64,000 nt of DNA from Leucosporidium creatinivorum (lineage: Eukaryota > Basidiomycota > Microbotryomycetes > Leucosporidiales > Leucosporidiaceae), in contig BCKL01000002.1 of the NCBI GenBank assembly GCA_001600635.1, forward strand, positions 995,425-1,059,424. Reading direction: 5' to 3'. The notes under the pieces are model-generated. The model made no database searches and was not told the DNA's origin. It was given only the letters and a program-made list of their open reading frames with translations. Positions 22,858 through 35,590 of this stretch are shown here, one piece after another (position 1 is the stretch's first letter; every line of letters begins with the position of its first letter). The translations under genes were made by a program, and so were the position numbers.

Positions 22858-23293
22858 CAAGGCGGATGTGCTGAAGGAGGTGAGGAGAGGGCTACTGGGC
22901 GAGGTGCAGGAGAGGGATGTGAGGATTGCCGAGCTGGAGAAGGAGAAGGAAGAGTGGGATCGCGAGAAGAGGGTCAGCGGGGAGAGAGACGAAGCCGGCG
23001 CCGACGACGACTCGAGTCGTCAACAGGACGTCATCGCAGAAACGCCAGCTATTGACGAGGACATCGAACACCACCAGGGGGATGTCCAGAGGAGCGACAC
23101 CATCGACGCCAACGCCGAATTGCAACAGATCGAGCAGGCTGCGCCGAGGGAAGATGTCAAGGGTGCGCCGGACGGTCAGATCGAGCAGGACGTCAAGATA
23201 GGAGCCGATTCGGATGTCGCTATGGATCTCGAGAAGAAGGACGAGGCCGGCCCTCGAGTCGAGCACGAGGGGGAAGATGAAGGAACGAGGTAG
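21173..23293 (+). CDS. coiled-coil, nuclear-looking protein, left copy
   Basis: Not recognised. Two exons with one intron at about 22147-22209. The first ATG in the open frame is at 21173 (MDRGATAAVP). Exon 1 is basic and low-complexity: KPKRQRTK, a serine run from a CAG/AGC repeat at 21297-21318, KAKKSKE, KQPRKRSRD and KRARRAEE, several of which resemble nuclear localisation signals. It ends in an acidic block (FELEEDLVEEETVVEAE). Exon 2 is Pro/Ser-rich, then has a predicted coiled coil of about 90 residues (SLEKSLKARDEEIGAL onward, heptad Leu), then an acidic Asp/Glu/Gln tail ending DEGTR. About 680 residues. Architecture suggests a chromatin or nuclear-envelope/spindle scaffold, but that is inference. 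Ambiguous bases fall at 21564, 21905, 21936, 21968 and 22041. Converges with the four-TM gene, 89 bases apart. Confidence 0.7.
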
Positions 23294-23382
23294 CTTCGCT
23301 GTCGCTTCACGTCCAGGGCCCGCCGCTTTACTCTGTCAATCAAGTCTCTGTTTCCTATCTCCCCTTCTACGCTTCCCATAAC

Positions 23383-24795
23383 TCAGACCGCATCGTACAG
23401 CTGATCCCTGCTCGACTTTGCCGTCCTGCCCGACTTGCTCCTCTGCGAGCTCGAGCGACCACTCTTCGACCTGCTCGACTTGGACGAGCGGCGCTTGCTG
23501 ACAGAGTTGGACACGAAGCGATAGGGAGGTGGACCCTCGAGGTCGAAGCCTTCGGCGGCGGCGTCCCAGTCTTCCAGCTCATCGAGGCAGCTGCGCGGGA
23601 GCCAGGGTCAGCGAGCAGCTCGGCGCTCGAATGGAGCGAAGTGAACTCACTGTCCGACGATGAGCACAAGCCAGAGCTCTATGAGGATGGAACCGGCCCA
23701 CCATAGGGCGAGGATGATGAGCCACATCCTGGTGCTGTCGTGGCAGCGGTCGGAGAGGGAGGCGAGTGCGGGCGAATCGACCGAGACGGCTTCGGCGCTC
23801 GAGTTTGCCGCTTGAACGGTTTTGACGCTGCGTTGGGTGAGCAGTTCGATGTTGGTGAGATCTGAGCAGCTCTTTTCGAAGTGTGGAAAGTGTGCAAACT
23901 CACCAAAGATGAGCGAGAAGCTCCTTCATCGGAGCCGACGTGCAAATGAACAGCCACCAGATGCCGAATAGGACGCTGTGGATAGTCAGCAAAGGAGATC
24001 AAACCGAATAGGACCTGCGGTAGTGCTCACTTGATCCAGATGTGCCACTGCAGCGCGTCGATGAAGGATCAGTTCTCCTCTCGGTTCGGCTTCGGCGAAG
24101 GGTAGAAACGGCGCGACTACCCACCCAGCAAAGCTCATAGAACCACTCGACCCACTCGCGCTTCTTATCTGTGCAGCGGCTCAATCAAGAAGGTGAGGTG
24201 TCAATCGGTCAGCCTCTCTTTCTTCAGCCCGCTCGCTCGCTGGGAGCAGCGCCGAGCTCCGTCTCCTTTAATCGAACCGCCGTCCTTGCATCACCCGGCG
24301 CCCTCACCGATCCTTCAGCCTGAATAGAAAGGTGACGACTCACACCAAGCTCCTACGAATCCGTACATCGAGATCCTGCGCCGCTCATTGAAGTCAGCAC
24401 TTCGGCGATCCGGCTCGTTGCAGCTCTGCACAACTCACAGCGTCAACGAGCACCACAAGATGCAGCTCGCCAATACCGCCCAGTACGCCCACCAACCGGT
24501 CAGACTCGCTGTCCGAGCAGAAAAGCACCGCATCAGCTCCCTCGCTCCGCTTCCCTTCCCGCCCATCCCCGAGCTACTCACTAAGCAGCATCCTCAGCGC
24601 CTCGATCCCCATACTGATACTCGCCACGGCGCTCAACAGACTCAGCGCCATCGTCCCAGCTCTCACAGGGATGCAACAGCAGAACGTCCGAGGTTGGACA
24701 TGGATCGCTGGAGGTTGGAGAGGCCAGGGCCGGAGGTAGGGAGGCGTCGAGGTGTGGTAAGCTGAGAGGGAGGAGTTGGGTGGAGTGTTGAGCAT
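23383..24795 (-). CDS. four-TM membrane protein, left copy
   Basis: Family not recognised. About eight exons. From the ATG at 24795: a short Pro-rich cytosolic start (MLNTPPNSSL), then RTFCCCIPVRAGTMALSLLS and three further hydrophobic segments around WWAYWAVLASCILWCSLTL, FGIWWLFICTSAP and MWLIILALWWAGSILIELW. The CCCIPVR motif at the first membrane edge resembles four-TM fungal proteins with cytosolic, possibly palmitoylated cysteines. The C-terminus is Ser/Arg/Lys-rich (KRRSSKSSRSKSGRSSSQ), ending DQLYDAV. Upstream of the ATG the frame remains open in C/T-rich DNA and an extra 5' exon near 25020 is possible. The copy in the other arm has the same length but differs at many residues (for example ASISMGIEALRMLL versus ASAGMGFESLRMLF). 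Both look intact. Confidence 0.72.
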
Positions 24796-25111
24796 TGCTA
24801 CCGGAGCTGCTAGGGTGTAGAAGGGCGAGGGAGGAGGGAGAAAGACGCAAAGTCGCGGAAAGGAGAGCGCCGAGGAGACTCGGAGGGGGAGAGGTCCGAG
24901 AGGCGGGGAAAGAGCGGGGGTGTGGGGTTGCAGGATGGTACAGAGGTGATTGAACGGCAAAGAAGATACTAACAGTACAGTGGAGCAGAAGGCGACAGGT
25001 CGGGAGTGGATACTGGAGCAGCGGCTGTCGACCGAGCTTTCTTCGGCGACGACTCGCTAGCTCCTCCTCGCCTTTGACCTTCGAGGGCTCCAGTAAAGGG
25101 GGGAAGCTCAA
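24796..25111. promoter_or_regulatory. upstream region of the left four-TM gene
   Basis: 316 bases between the four-TM start and the rhomboid stop, both on the minus strand. Most of it (to 25065) belongs to the repeat arm and is G/A-rich on the + strand, that is C/T-rich in gene orientation, as in other leaders here. An open frame with the segment SESSPKKARSTAAAPVS could be an upstream exon, but it lacks a visible ATG. Confidence 0.4.
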
Positions 25112-26635
25112 TTAAACACGTCCAATCTTCCTCAAGAAGAACAACAGTCCCGCTGCCACTCCGCCGACGTCTGTTTCGTGGTACAGGCCGAGTAGGTTAG
25201 GGAAGGCGAGAAGGCGAGGTCGGATGATAGAGGCGAAGGGTTGGTGAAGGGAGAGGAATTAGGAAGAGAAGTAGCAGGATGAGAGAGTGTCAGCTCTCAC
25301 TCGTGGACAAGACGGGAAAGAAGAGCCAACTCACGTCCCGCCGAATCGGTCGTCCCGCCCCTGCGGAAGAATGAGCCATAGAGATCCCAGGCGAGGATGC
25401 CGCTCACACTGTCGACCCAAATCAACAATGATCAGCTGACGCAACGCAACCTATTCCTCATCTCACTCACCAAAGCCACGCCGGCACGGGCACGACGAAG
25501 AAGATGAGGAACGTGGTCCTCGGGTACGCAGCGGCAAAGAAGGCGATAGTGCCGTACACCGCTCCCGAGGCGCCATGGGATTGGTACCAAGGGTTCTGGG
25601 GGGTCGAGAAACGGGAGAAGGCGAGCGAAATGGCCGAGGAGACGACGCCCTGCTCGGTTGAGAGGATTAGCGGTGGCAAGAGGGATGGGAGGCAGAAGAA
25701 ACGCACAGAGAAGAGGTAGAGAGCAAGGAAGCCGGTGTTGCCTAGCATCATGATGACGGGAGGGGCCATGAAGTAGAGTCTGCGCCGAGCGGATGATTAG
25801 CTCTGCTCGAGAGAGCGGAGGCTGAGAAGGAAAAGCACGACGCCAAGTTCATCAAGATGTGCCCAGTCCCCTCGTGTGAGAAGCAGCAGGTGAGGAGAGT
25901 CCAGCTGTGGGATCGACGGAGAGAGAGCCGAGGTCAGCTCGGTCGAGGCGAGAGCCAAACATGAGAGAGGTAACGCACATCCTACCGCTCTGGAAGTTAC
26001 GCCAAGAGCAGGTGAAGTTGTTGGTCATGAAGCGTAGATAGCTCGAGTCCTGTTGTCGATGTGATTCGAGTTCGGCGATGGCGGAGAGTGGGGGAAGAGG
26101 TCAGCGAGCAGCCCGGTAAGCGAAGCGAGAGCACTCAGACGCACCCTGTACTGCTGCAGAACAGATTGACCGTACTGCCACATGAGGAAGACGGCGACGT
26201 TGAGGCCTGTGACTCGTCGTTCGGGTGAGCACGATGGCCGAAGATGAGATCTCGGTAGGCTAACGAAACGCTGGACTGACCGATGATGGAGTAGAGGATG
26301 GTGTTCGGTGATAGACGATCAATCTTGTACCTCCATCCTGCTGGCCCTGCTCCCCTGCTGTAACCCCCACTGCTCGATCCGCCGCGGTAGTAAGGTCGCG
26401 GTCCTGCAGCTTTGACTGATGAGGTGAAAAAGCGCGGTGTAGCAGCAGTTGGTGGCCGAGCGAAGGCTGAGCGGAATTGAGCGATGTAGGGTGATAGAGG
26501 CGAGCTGGGAGAGCTGGCTGAGAGAGGAGAGCGGGGGAGGTGAAGCGCTCTTGCAGCAGCAGGAGGTGGTGGTTTGTAGGAGAGTACAGCTGGCCGTGCT
26601 CGTAGTAACAAGCTGCGTAGTGGTGATAGGAACAT
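25112..26635 (-). CDS. PCP1: mitochondrial rhomboid protease (PCP1/PARL type)
   Basis: Intramembrane serine protease of the inner mitochondrial membrane, which in yeast processes cytochrome c peroxidase and Mgm1 and so governs inner-membrane fusion. N-terminus (MFLSPLRSLLLRARPAVLSY) is Arg-rich with no acids, a targeting sequence. Later: LSPNTILYSIIG (TM before the core), WTLLTCCFSHEGTGHILMN (loop/TM2 with the conserved His and Asn), FMAPPVIMMLGN, the nucleophile motif HGASGAVYG, and the catalytic His in SAGHVGGVAAGLLFFL, whose codon is created across an intron. The catalytic Ser/His dyad is complete. About eight exons; last residues RKIGRV. Its start lies 117 bases from that of GTP cyclohydrolase, which is transcribed the other way. 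First gene inside the single-copy spacer of the inverted repeat. Confidence 0.92.
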
Positions 26636-26752
26636 GTTGGAGTCGAGTACAGCGAATTGGCAAGAAGCTAACCTGCTGAGCTCGACGCAATTCGTTGCTC
26701 TCCCTCCTTGACTTTATTTCGTCGTCTTCTAATCGACCTACAACAAACAGAA
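26636..26752. promoter_or_regulatory. shared divergent promoter, rhomboid / FOL2
   Basis: Only 117 bases separate the two start codons, so the core promoters must overlap or share elements. The half next to FOL2 ends in a CAACAAACAGAA leader. Confidence 0.6.
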
Positions 26753-28142
26753 ATGCAGCCTTCTAGTACACCTACAGCAGCGCCTCAACACCCTTCGCCG
26801 CTCTCTGGACAGCTAACTCCTTCTGTACCAGAATCGACCGCAACCTCCTTCTCCCCCTCCTCAGCTCCTTCCCTCTCCCAACAACCTCTCGCTCCTACTC
26901 ACCCTTACTCGCACAACACTCCTACCACAGGACAACGTACAGAACAGGAGGAAGAGGTGGCAGAACTCGAACAGTACAGGCAACAGGCCCTCCAACATAA
27001 ATCAGCCTTGGAGCACGGCAGCCAATTCCAACCTTTCGAAGGCAGCAGAGTAGGATCCCCCATTCCCGATAACAATGGATTGGGATGGCCTGGTACGTCC
27101 ACTGCTCCCGTGCTCGGCTACATCATCGCTCTCGCTAACTTTCCGCCCTTGACTCCCTCCCCACACTTTCTCTCTTTCCCTCCCTTCTTCCTCTTCAACA
27201 GGCAAGGGAACCCTCGCTCGTCTTCACTCAACTGAAGCAGAGAAGTCGGCTCGTCAAGCTAAGCTCGCCGACGCCGTCAAGACTCTGCTCGAATGCATCG
27301 GCGAGGACCCCGAGAGGGACGGACTGAGGAAGACTCCCGAGCGTTATGCTAAGGCTCTGCTGTGGATGACCAAGGGATACGAGGAGAGGCTGCCTGGTGT
27401 GTACTCTGCTCTTCCCTCGCACTCCCTTGCCTTCCCCACTTCGCTCTCGCCTCCTCCCCCTTGCTCGGCGCTGACCCTCGTTCGCTCGCTCGCTGCGATA
27501 GACGTGATCGGCAACGCCATCTTCGCCGAGGACCACGAGGAGATGGTCATCGTCCGTGACATCGACGTCTTTTCCCTCTGTGAGCACCACATGGTGCCCT
27601 TCACCGGCAAGGTTCGTCTTTGCCTTTCCTTCTGCTCCTTTCACGCCTCCCTCTTCGTATTGAAGCTGAGTCGCCACCTCGTATTGTCACTAACGCTCGG
27701 ATTCTCAACAGGTGTCCATCGGCTACATCCCCAACAAGTTCGTGCTCGGCCTCTCCAAGCTCGCTCGCATCGCAGAGACCTTCTCCCGCCGACTCCAGGT
27801 CCAGGAGCGCTTGACCAAGCAAATCGCTATGGCGGTCGATGAGGCCATCAGGCCGATGGGTGTCGCTGTGGTCATGGAGGCTACGTGCGTCGCCGCTCCC
27901 GCTTCTTTTCCTGTCAGCCTCTGAGCGCCGAGCTAACAACCTCTCTCGTCGCTCCCCTCTCGCCCCTCCCCTCTACTCCCACTCGCTCACCCGCATACAG
28001 CCACCAATGCATGACGATGCGTGGAGTGCAAAAGCCCGGAGCCACGACCATCACCTCGGCGATGCTCGGCGCCTTCAGGCGGAGCGACAAGACGAGGGCC
28101 GAGTTCCTCAGTCTCATCAGGACGCAGCAGAGCTCGAGGTAG
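26753..28142 (+). CDS. FOL2: GTP cyclohydrolase I
   Basis: Converts GTP to 7,8-dihydroneopterin triphosphate, first step of folate and pterin synthesis; cytosolic homodecamer. Exon 1 encodes a Ser/Pro/Gln-rich N-terminal extension of about 115 residues ([11 protein letters not shown] onward), poorly conserved in fungi. The catalytic part follows: [57 protein letters not shown] with the zinc-site [45 protein letters not shown], and [14 protein letters not shown] with the second zinc Cys and substrate residues. The HQCM motif starts directly after an intron. Ends [12 protein letters not shown]. Five exons. All active-site residues are present; about 330 residues. Confidence 0.95.
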
Positions 28143-28818
28143 TCGGCGCCTCATGACCCCTATCGGCACTTCCACCGCCTAGACTCGACGCACTTGTAGC
28201 AATAGCCCTCAACCGGCCTTCCTTCCTCCCTCCCTCCTCTCTCCCTCTCCCAGTTCATCTCCCGATCACGTTACCATGCATACCCTTCAACAGACGTTAC
28301 TCTTCCTCCCTTTCGTTTCCTAATCGCCCAAGCTCAACACTCTGTACCCGTTTGCGTAGTTCATCCTGCCGTTCCCCTCTTCTTTGCCCCTCCCTCTCTC
28401 ACCGACGCTGTAGATTCTCTCTCCCCCAACACTGACCAGTGCTGCTCAACAAAGCTCGACATTATTCACTAGCCCAAATCAACGTCTATGGCAGGACAGA
28501 GAGCAAGAGAGCAGCGAGAAGGGAAAGGCGAGAAGCGAAAGGCGAGATGCGAAAGTCGAACGAGCCGAGCCCTCGCCCGAGCCCGAGAACAATTGCTCGA
28601 GGAGAAAAATGAGCTCTCCCTCTCCGAAGGGCAGGGACACACGACGAGAAGAGACGAGGATTGACGAGATGATGATAACAGAGAACAAGAAGAGCTACGT
28701 GAGAGTCGTCCATGACCTGGCCTCGTATCTCGCCCGAAAGTCGGCTCTCCTGCCCATCTTGGGCCAGAGTTGTACTCGACCGAGTCCCCCGACCATGCGC
28801 ACAAATTTACCGTCGTCT
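28143..28818. other. FOL2 3' region; nothing recognised
   Basis: About 675 bases. C/T-rich on the + strand to about 28440, then A/G-rich. Open frames on either strand show no domain. It ends where homology to the UDP-galactopyranose mutase gene starts. Confidence 0.45.
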
Positions 28819-29410
<592 letters not shown>

Positions 29411-29674
29411 GTTTGCAGCGCTCGAGGAGGGTTGGTGTACGGCTGCGGATTCATTGCTACATGTTTAGGGGAGACTAGCGGAGGAAAAGCTCTAGAGAAA
29501 GTCCATGGTGGGTCGTTGGTCGATAAGTTAGGTTGGCGAGGGGAGGGAGGGAGGGTTTAGTGGTGTATGAGGTGGATGAGGGGAGGATGGTCATAAGATG
29601 GTCGTATGCTGATGTTGTGAAGGGTCGTGAGTGGCATTTTGGGAGGGAGGAAGAGGAGCGAGCCGGGTGGACGA

Positions 29675-32186
29675 CTATGGCCAATACTCGAAGTCGAGCG
29701 ATTCGCCGTTGTTGTCGCCGCGGTGGAGGAGGCGGGCCCATTCGAGCGAAAGACGGACTGTGGGACGTGTGGGACAGGGGATGCGGAGTGTAGGGAAGAC
29801 GAAGAAGAAGGAGGTGGAGAGTCAGCGCGCGAACGGCGGGGAGACGGGAGAGGTGAGGCGAGGCGAGACGTACACATGTAGGCGGCCATGTCTTGCTTGC
29901 GCCACTGTAGACATCGATGAAGAGAAGGTCAGCTTCGAGTCTCGAGCACAGAGAACAGCCAAGAGCAACTCACGTGATCCCTCGCCCATGCCTTCCCGGC
30001 CAGCCCAATCTTCTTTCCAAGCTCGTCATGACCATGCTTGCCGTCCGGTCCACCTCGGAAGAAGGTCATCGTATCGTACAGATCCGAGTAGTCGACCTTG
30101 ATGGGCACGTAGCTGCGAGGAGAAAGTGAGGTCAACGTGAGCTCGGCGCAAGAACAGCGACGACAAAAAGACGGCTTACTGGACCCAAGGCTGTACGCGG
30201 TCACCGTACCACTCAGGGAAGAGGGTTGACTTGAAGACGCAGGCCTTCATCGACATGAGGCGATGGAAGCGACCTGACCATCCGTTGCCGTCGACGTCTG
30301 CAGGGGGATAGAGTCAGCTAAGGACGCCAAAGCGAGCAGCGAAAGTGAGGCGGACCCATAACGTATTTGTACTGCGATGCGAGATTGCGAAAGGTCAGCC
30401 CATGAGCGTCTTGAGACGTCGACCGAGCAGGAACTCACCTTGTAAGACTCGTGCAATCCCATCGTCTCCCTGAAGTCGATAAGCTTCTTCATGATAGTGC
30501 AGGTCTCGTCGTCGCACTGCACGGGTCCTCCACTGAACGAAACGTCCATGTAGGCGGCGTTGAGGTTGCGAATGGGGATGACCTCCTCGACGACGGCTTG
30601 CTCCCCCTCGGCTACGAGGACGTTGCGATTGCCGTTGAGCTCGTGGGTGAGGAAGTGCAGACGCGAGCGCTGCGAGGCCTTCCAGTCGTTCGTGACGTAA
30701 AAGTCGACTCCCGTCGTCGATCCGCGCCACATGAGCTTGTTGAAGTCCTTCTTGTCCCAGTCAGGGTCGTAGCCGATGTACGAGTCCGAGTACTGCTCGA
30801 GAGGAGTGACGAGTACGTCGGAGTGGATGTTGGTCTTGGCGAAGGTGAAGAGGGGGACAAGGGGACCAGCATCGGTACCAGGAGCGGAGGTGAAGCCGTG
30901 GATGGGCATGATCTCGGGGTGCTGACAGATGTCCATCGCGGCGGCGTGGTCGTAGATGTAGGACCGCTTCTTGGAGAGGTCGGTGGTGTAGGCGGTCTTG
31001 AGGCGAGCGGGGAGGGCGGCGGCAGAGATGGGAGGGTCGACGCTGACGAGCTCGGTCTCGATTTGACGCAGAGGCGAGTCGGGAGGGCAGCCGTTGGCCC
31101 AGTTGGAGAGGGCGCCGTGACTTTCCTCCACGTACTCGGAAGGCCCAAAGTCTGCAGGATGATAAAGGTTAGCTCACGATCCCGTTCGAGCTCTCTCCCC
31201 TCCGTCGCATCGACTCACACTCGCCGAGCTCGGCCAGCTCAATCATCTTCTCCTTGTGATACCATCCCAGCTGGCAAGCAGGCTGGTCGTGACGAGTGAA
31301 GGTGAGATTGACGTCGGGAACGTGGCTGCTGAACCGAGCCATGAGGTCGCCGAGATCCTTTGCGCGACGAAGGAACGCCTGCTCGCCCTCCTCGGTGACC
31401 TTGCCTTCGGTAATCTGAATGGTGAAAGTCTCGTCACGCTCCTCCATGACCTTGGTGCGGTGGATCAAGTCGGAAGGCTCCCTGTAGAGGCGCGCCGAAA
31501 GCGAAGGTCAGCTCTCAGCTCGGCGCCTCCCTTCTTCATCTAGCAGCGCTCCTCGAGCACGACTTTGACGCAGAAACTCACAGAGCCCAAAACGGCTGCA
31601 GATCACGATGGATCTGGTCGTACTCGTCCGTAAGAATCACTCGGTTGGCCTTCGCGTAGGCCCACCACTTGTCGAACCCTCGCGGAGGGTTCCTGTTATA
31701 CCTTCTCCTGTACTCGAGCACGGCATCCTTGAGCGTCTTGCTCTGCTTGGCGACCTTGCGGTTCCATTGGCGCTCGGCGCGCTTAATGAGGGTGAGGATG
31801 GGATGCGGCGCGGGAGGGGCGTCGAAGCTCGCCACGGGTTCGACGATGAGGTGGCCGTTCGAGTGGAAGGTATGGGGAGTAGTGAGTTCCTCCTCGGGGG
31901 TGTACTCCTCGACTGCAGGATCCGGCGGCGGAGGCACATACTCGAGGTCATTGGAGCCGTCGTCGCCCAAGTCCCAGTAGTCGAGGAAGTCGTGTAGCCG
32001 ATCAGGGAGGCCGTCTGGTAGTGGTACTCCTGCCTTGGTGAGCGCTGAATGGGCAGCGTTGCGGTTGGAGGAAGGGAGAAGGAGGAGTGTGACGAGCGCG
32101 ACGAGCACCAGCGATCCGACGAAGCGTGGTCGAAGGCAGAGGGAAGGGCCTGATCTCCGTACAGGTCGTCCAGCGCTACCTAGCAT
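29675..32186 (-). CDS. GT90 (CAP10-like) glycosyltransferase A
   Basis: Type II Golgi membrane protein of glycosyltransferase family 90, the family of Cryptococcus CAP10 and xylosyltransferase CXT1. N-terminal anchor: FVGSLVLVALVTLLLLP near residue 25 from the ATG at 32186, then a stem. The catalytic part shows KTLKDAVLEYRRRYNRNPPRGFDKWW, LMWRGSTTG, the signature DVDGNGWSGRFHRLM (nucleotide-sugar binding), a segment ending in W plus HYVPIKVDYSDLYDTMTFF, and a C-terminal helix ending SLDFEYWP. About seven exons; the last joins YIRLSLEWARLL across an intron. The frame is open upstream to about 32585 with plausible coding (SSDDDAFELASRRRAGAG) but no ATG, so the true start may lie in a 5' exon. 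Lies between the two halves of the inner inverted repeat. Donor sugar not readable from sequence. Confidence 0.88.
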
Positions 32187-32699
32187 CGGCGTATCCGGTT
32201 CGACATGCGTTGGCAGCGAGTCGTAGTCGTTGCGCCCGGCGCCTGCTCTCCGTCTGGACGCCAGTTCGAAGGCGTCGTCGTCTGACGAGCGTGAGAAAGA
32301 CGTTGGGGAAGGATTGCGCGGATACGGGCCCGCGACGGCAAACAGTTGGCGCGAGGAGGAGGCGTGAGAAGCGAAATCGGCCAGCGTAGCAACGCGTCGA
32401 GAGCGACGAGCTGAGAGGCGGTAAAGGCTCGGTAGGGGCGCTTTGATCCTGCTGCTATAGCTGGGTAGTTGTCCAAGAGTGTGAGACGCTGTAGTCGAGA
32501 GGGGAAGGTGAGACGAGGAGATGAGGAAGAGGGAAGAAAAGCGACGCGACGAGGATCTCGAGCGAGCTTCGGTCGCGCCCAGCAATCAAGGTTTCGCTCC
32601 TCCCTTTCGGCTGCGGCTCGAGTATAGGTCAACTCACTTGACTCTTAGTGGAAAGGCTCTTAGCATCGTACATCAACTCGCAGACGTCCAATCTTCCCC
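32187..32699. promoter_or_regulatory. GT90-A upstream region, perhaps with a 5' exon
   Basis: The part 32187-32585 has an open frame continuous with GT90-A and probably holds coding sequence or an intron and leader. The rest, up to the repeat boundary near 32700, is the promoter region and faces the 3' end of the UGM gene. Confidence 0.4.
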
Positions 32700-35170
<2,471 letters not shown>

Positions 35171-35590
35171 TGTAATGGTGTGGAAGAAAGCAGACGAGCG
35201 AGGCGAAGAAGAGAGCAAAGGGGTACAAGACCGGCTTGTGAGATGGGATGAAGGAGAGGAAGAGAGAGGTTCGACCATTGCGAGAGGGCGGACATCTGGA
35301 GCGCGACTAAGAGTCTCGACCAATGGCGCGCTAGCCCTCCTTCCGCTTCCGAGCTCGTTGTGCAGTCAAGCCTCATATGGAGCCCATTAGAAAAATCTAA
35401 CTGGAGACTGGGGAAGGCCCTCCCAGCCTCAACCTTGCATCACCTTGACATTTCGCCGGCCTCCTTCGGCGCAAGGACTCGGAGCTCTCTTCGCACTTGG
35501 GGGGCTGCCCGGGAAGGCGAGAAGGATGGGATGGAAAATATGCCGTATCATGATAAGTTAAATGTCCCCCCTTTCCCTACGACTCCCGCT
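35171..35590. promoter_or_regulatory. UGM promoter / GT90-B 3' region
   Basis: 420 bases between two minus-strand genes. No coding pattern or repeat seen. In gene orientation the part next to UGM is C/T-rich. Confidence 0.4.

Larger units (their letters stand above)
19763..25065. repeat. left arm of 5.3-kb inverted repeat
   Basis: Matches the reverse complement of 39167-44452. Inside lie an F-box-like gene, a coiled-coil nuclear-looking gene and a four-TM gene, in the same order and spacing as in the other arm. Start and stop codons mirror exactly: sums are 64224 for the F-box and coiled-coil starts and 64230 for the coiled-coil stop and both ends of the four-TM gene. The stretch 20430-22857 is almost identical to its partner; the rest shows many substitutions, in exons as well as introns. 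Homology fades around 25065, inside the 3' neighbourhood of the rhomboid gene. Confidence 0.95.

Noticed and set aside
28600-28818. Extra N-terminal exons for the UGM fragment
   Set aside because: An open frame does run into the fragment, but it has no similarity to UGM and no FAD-binding motif.
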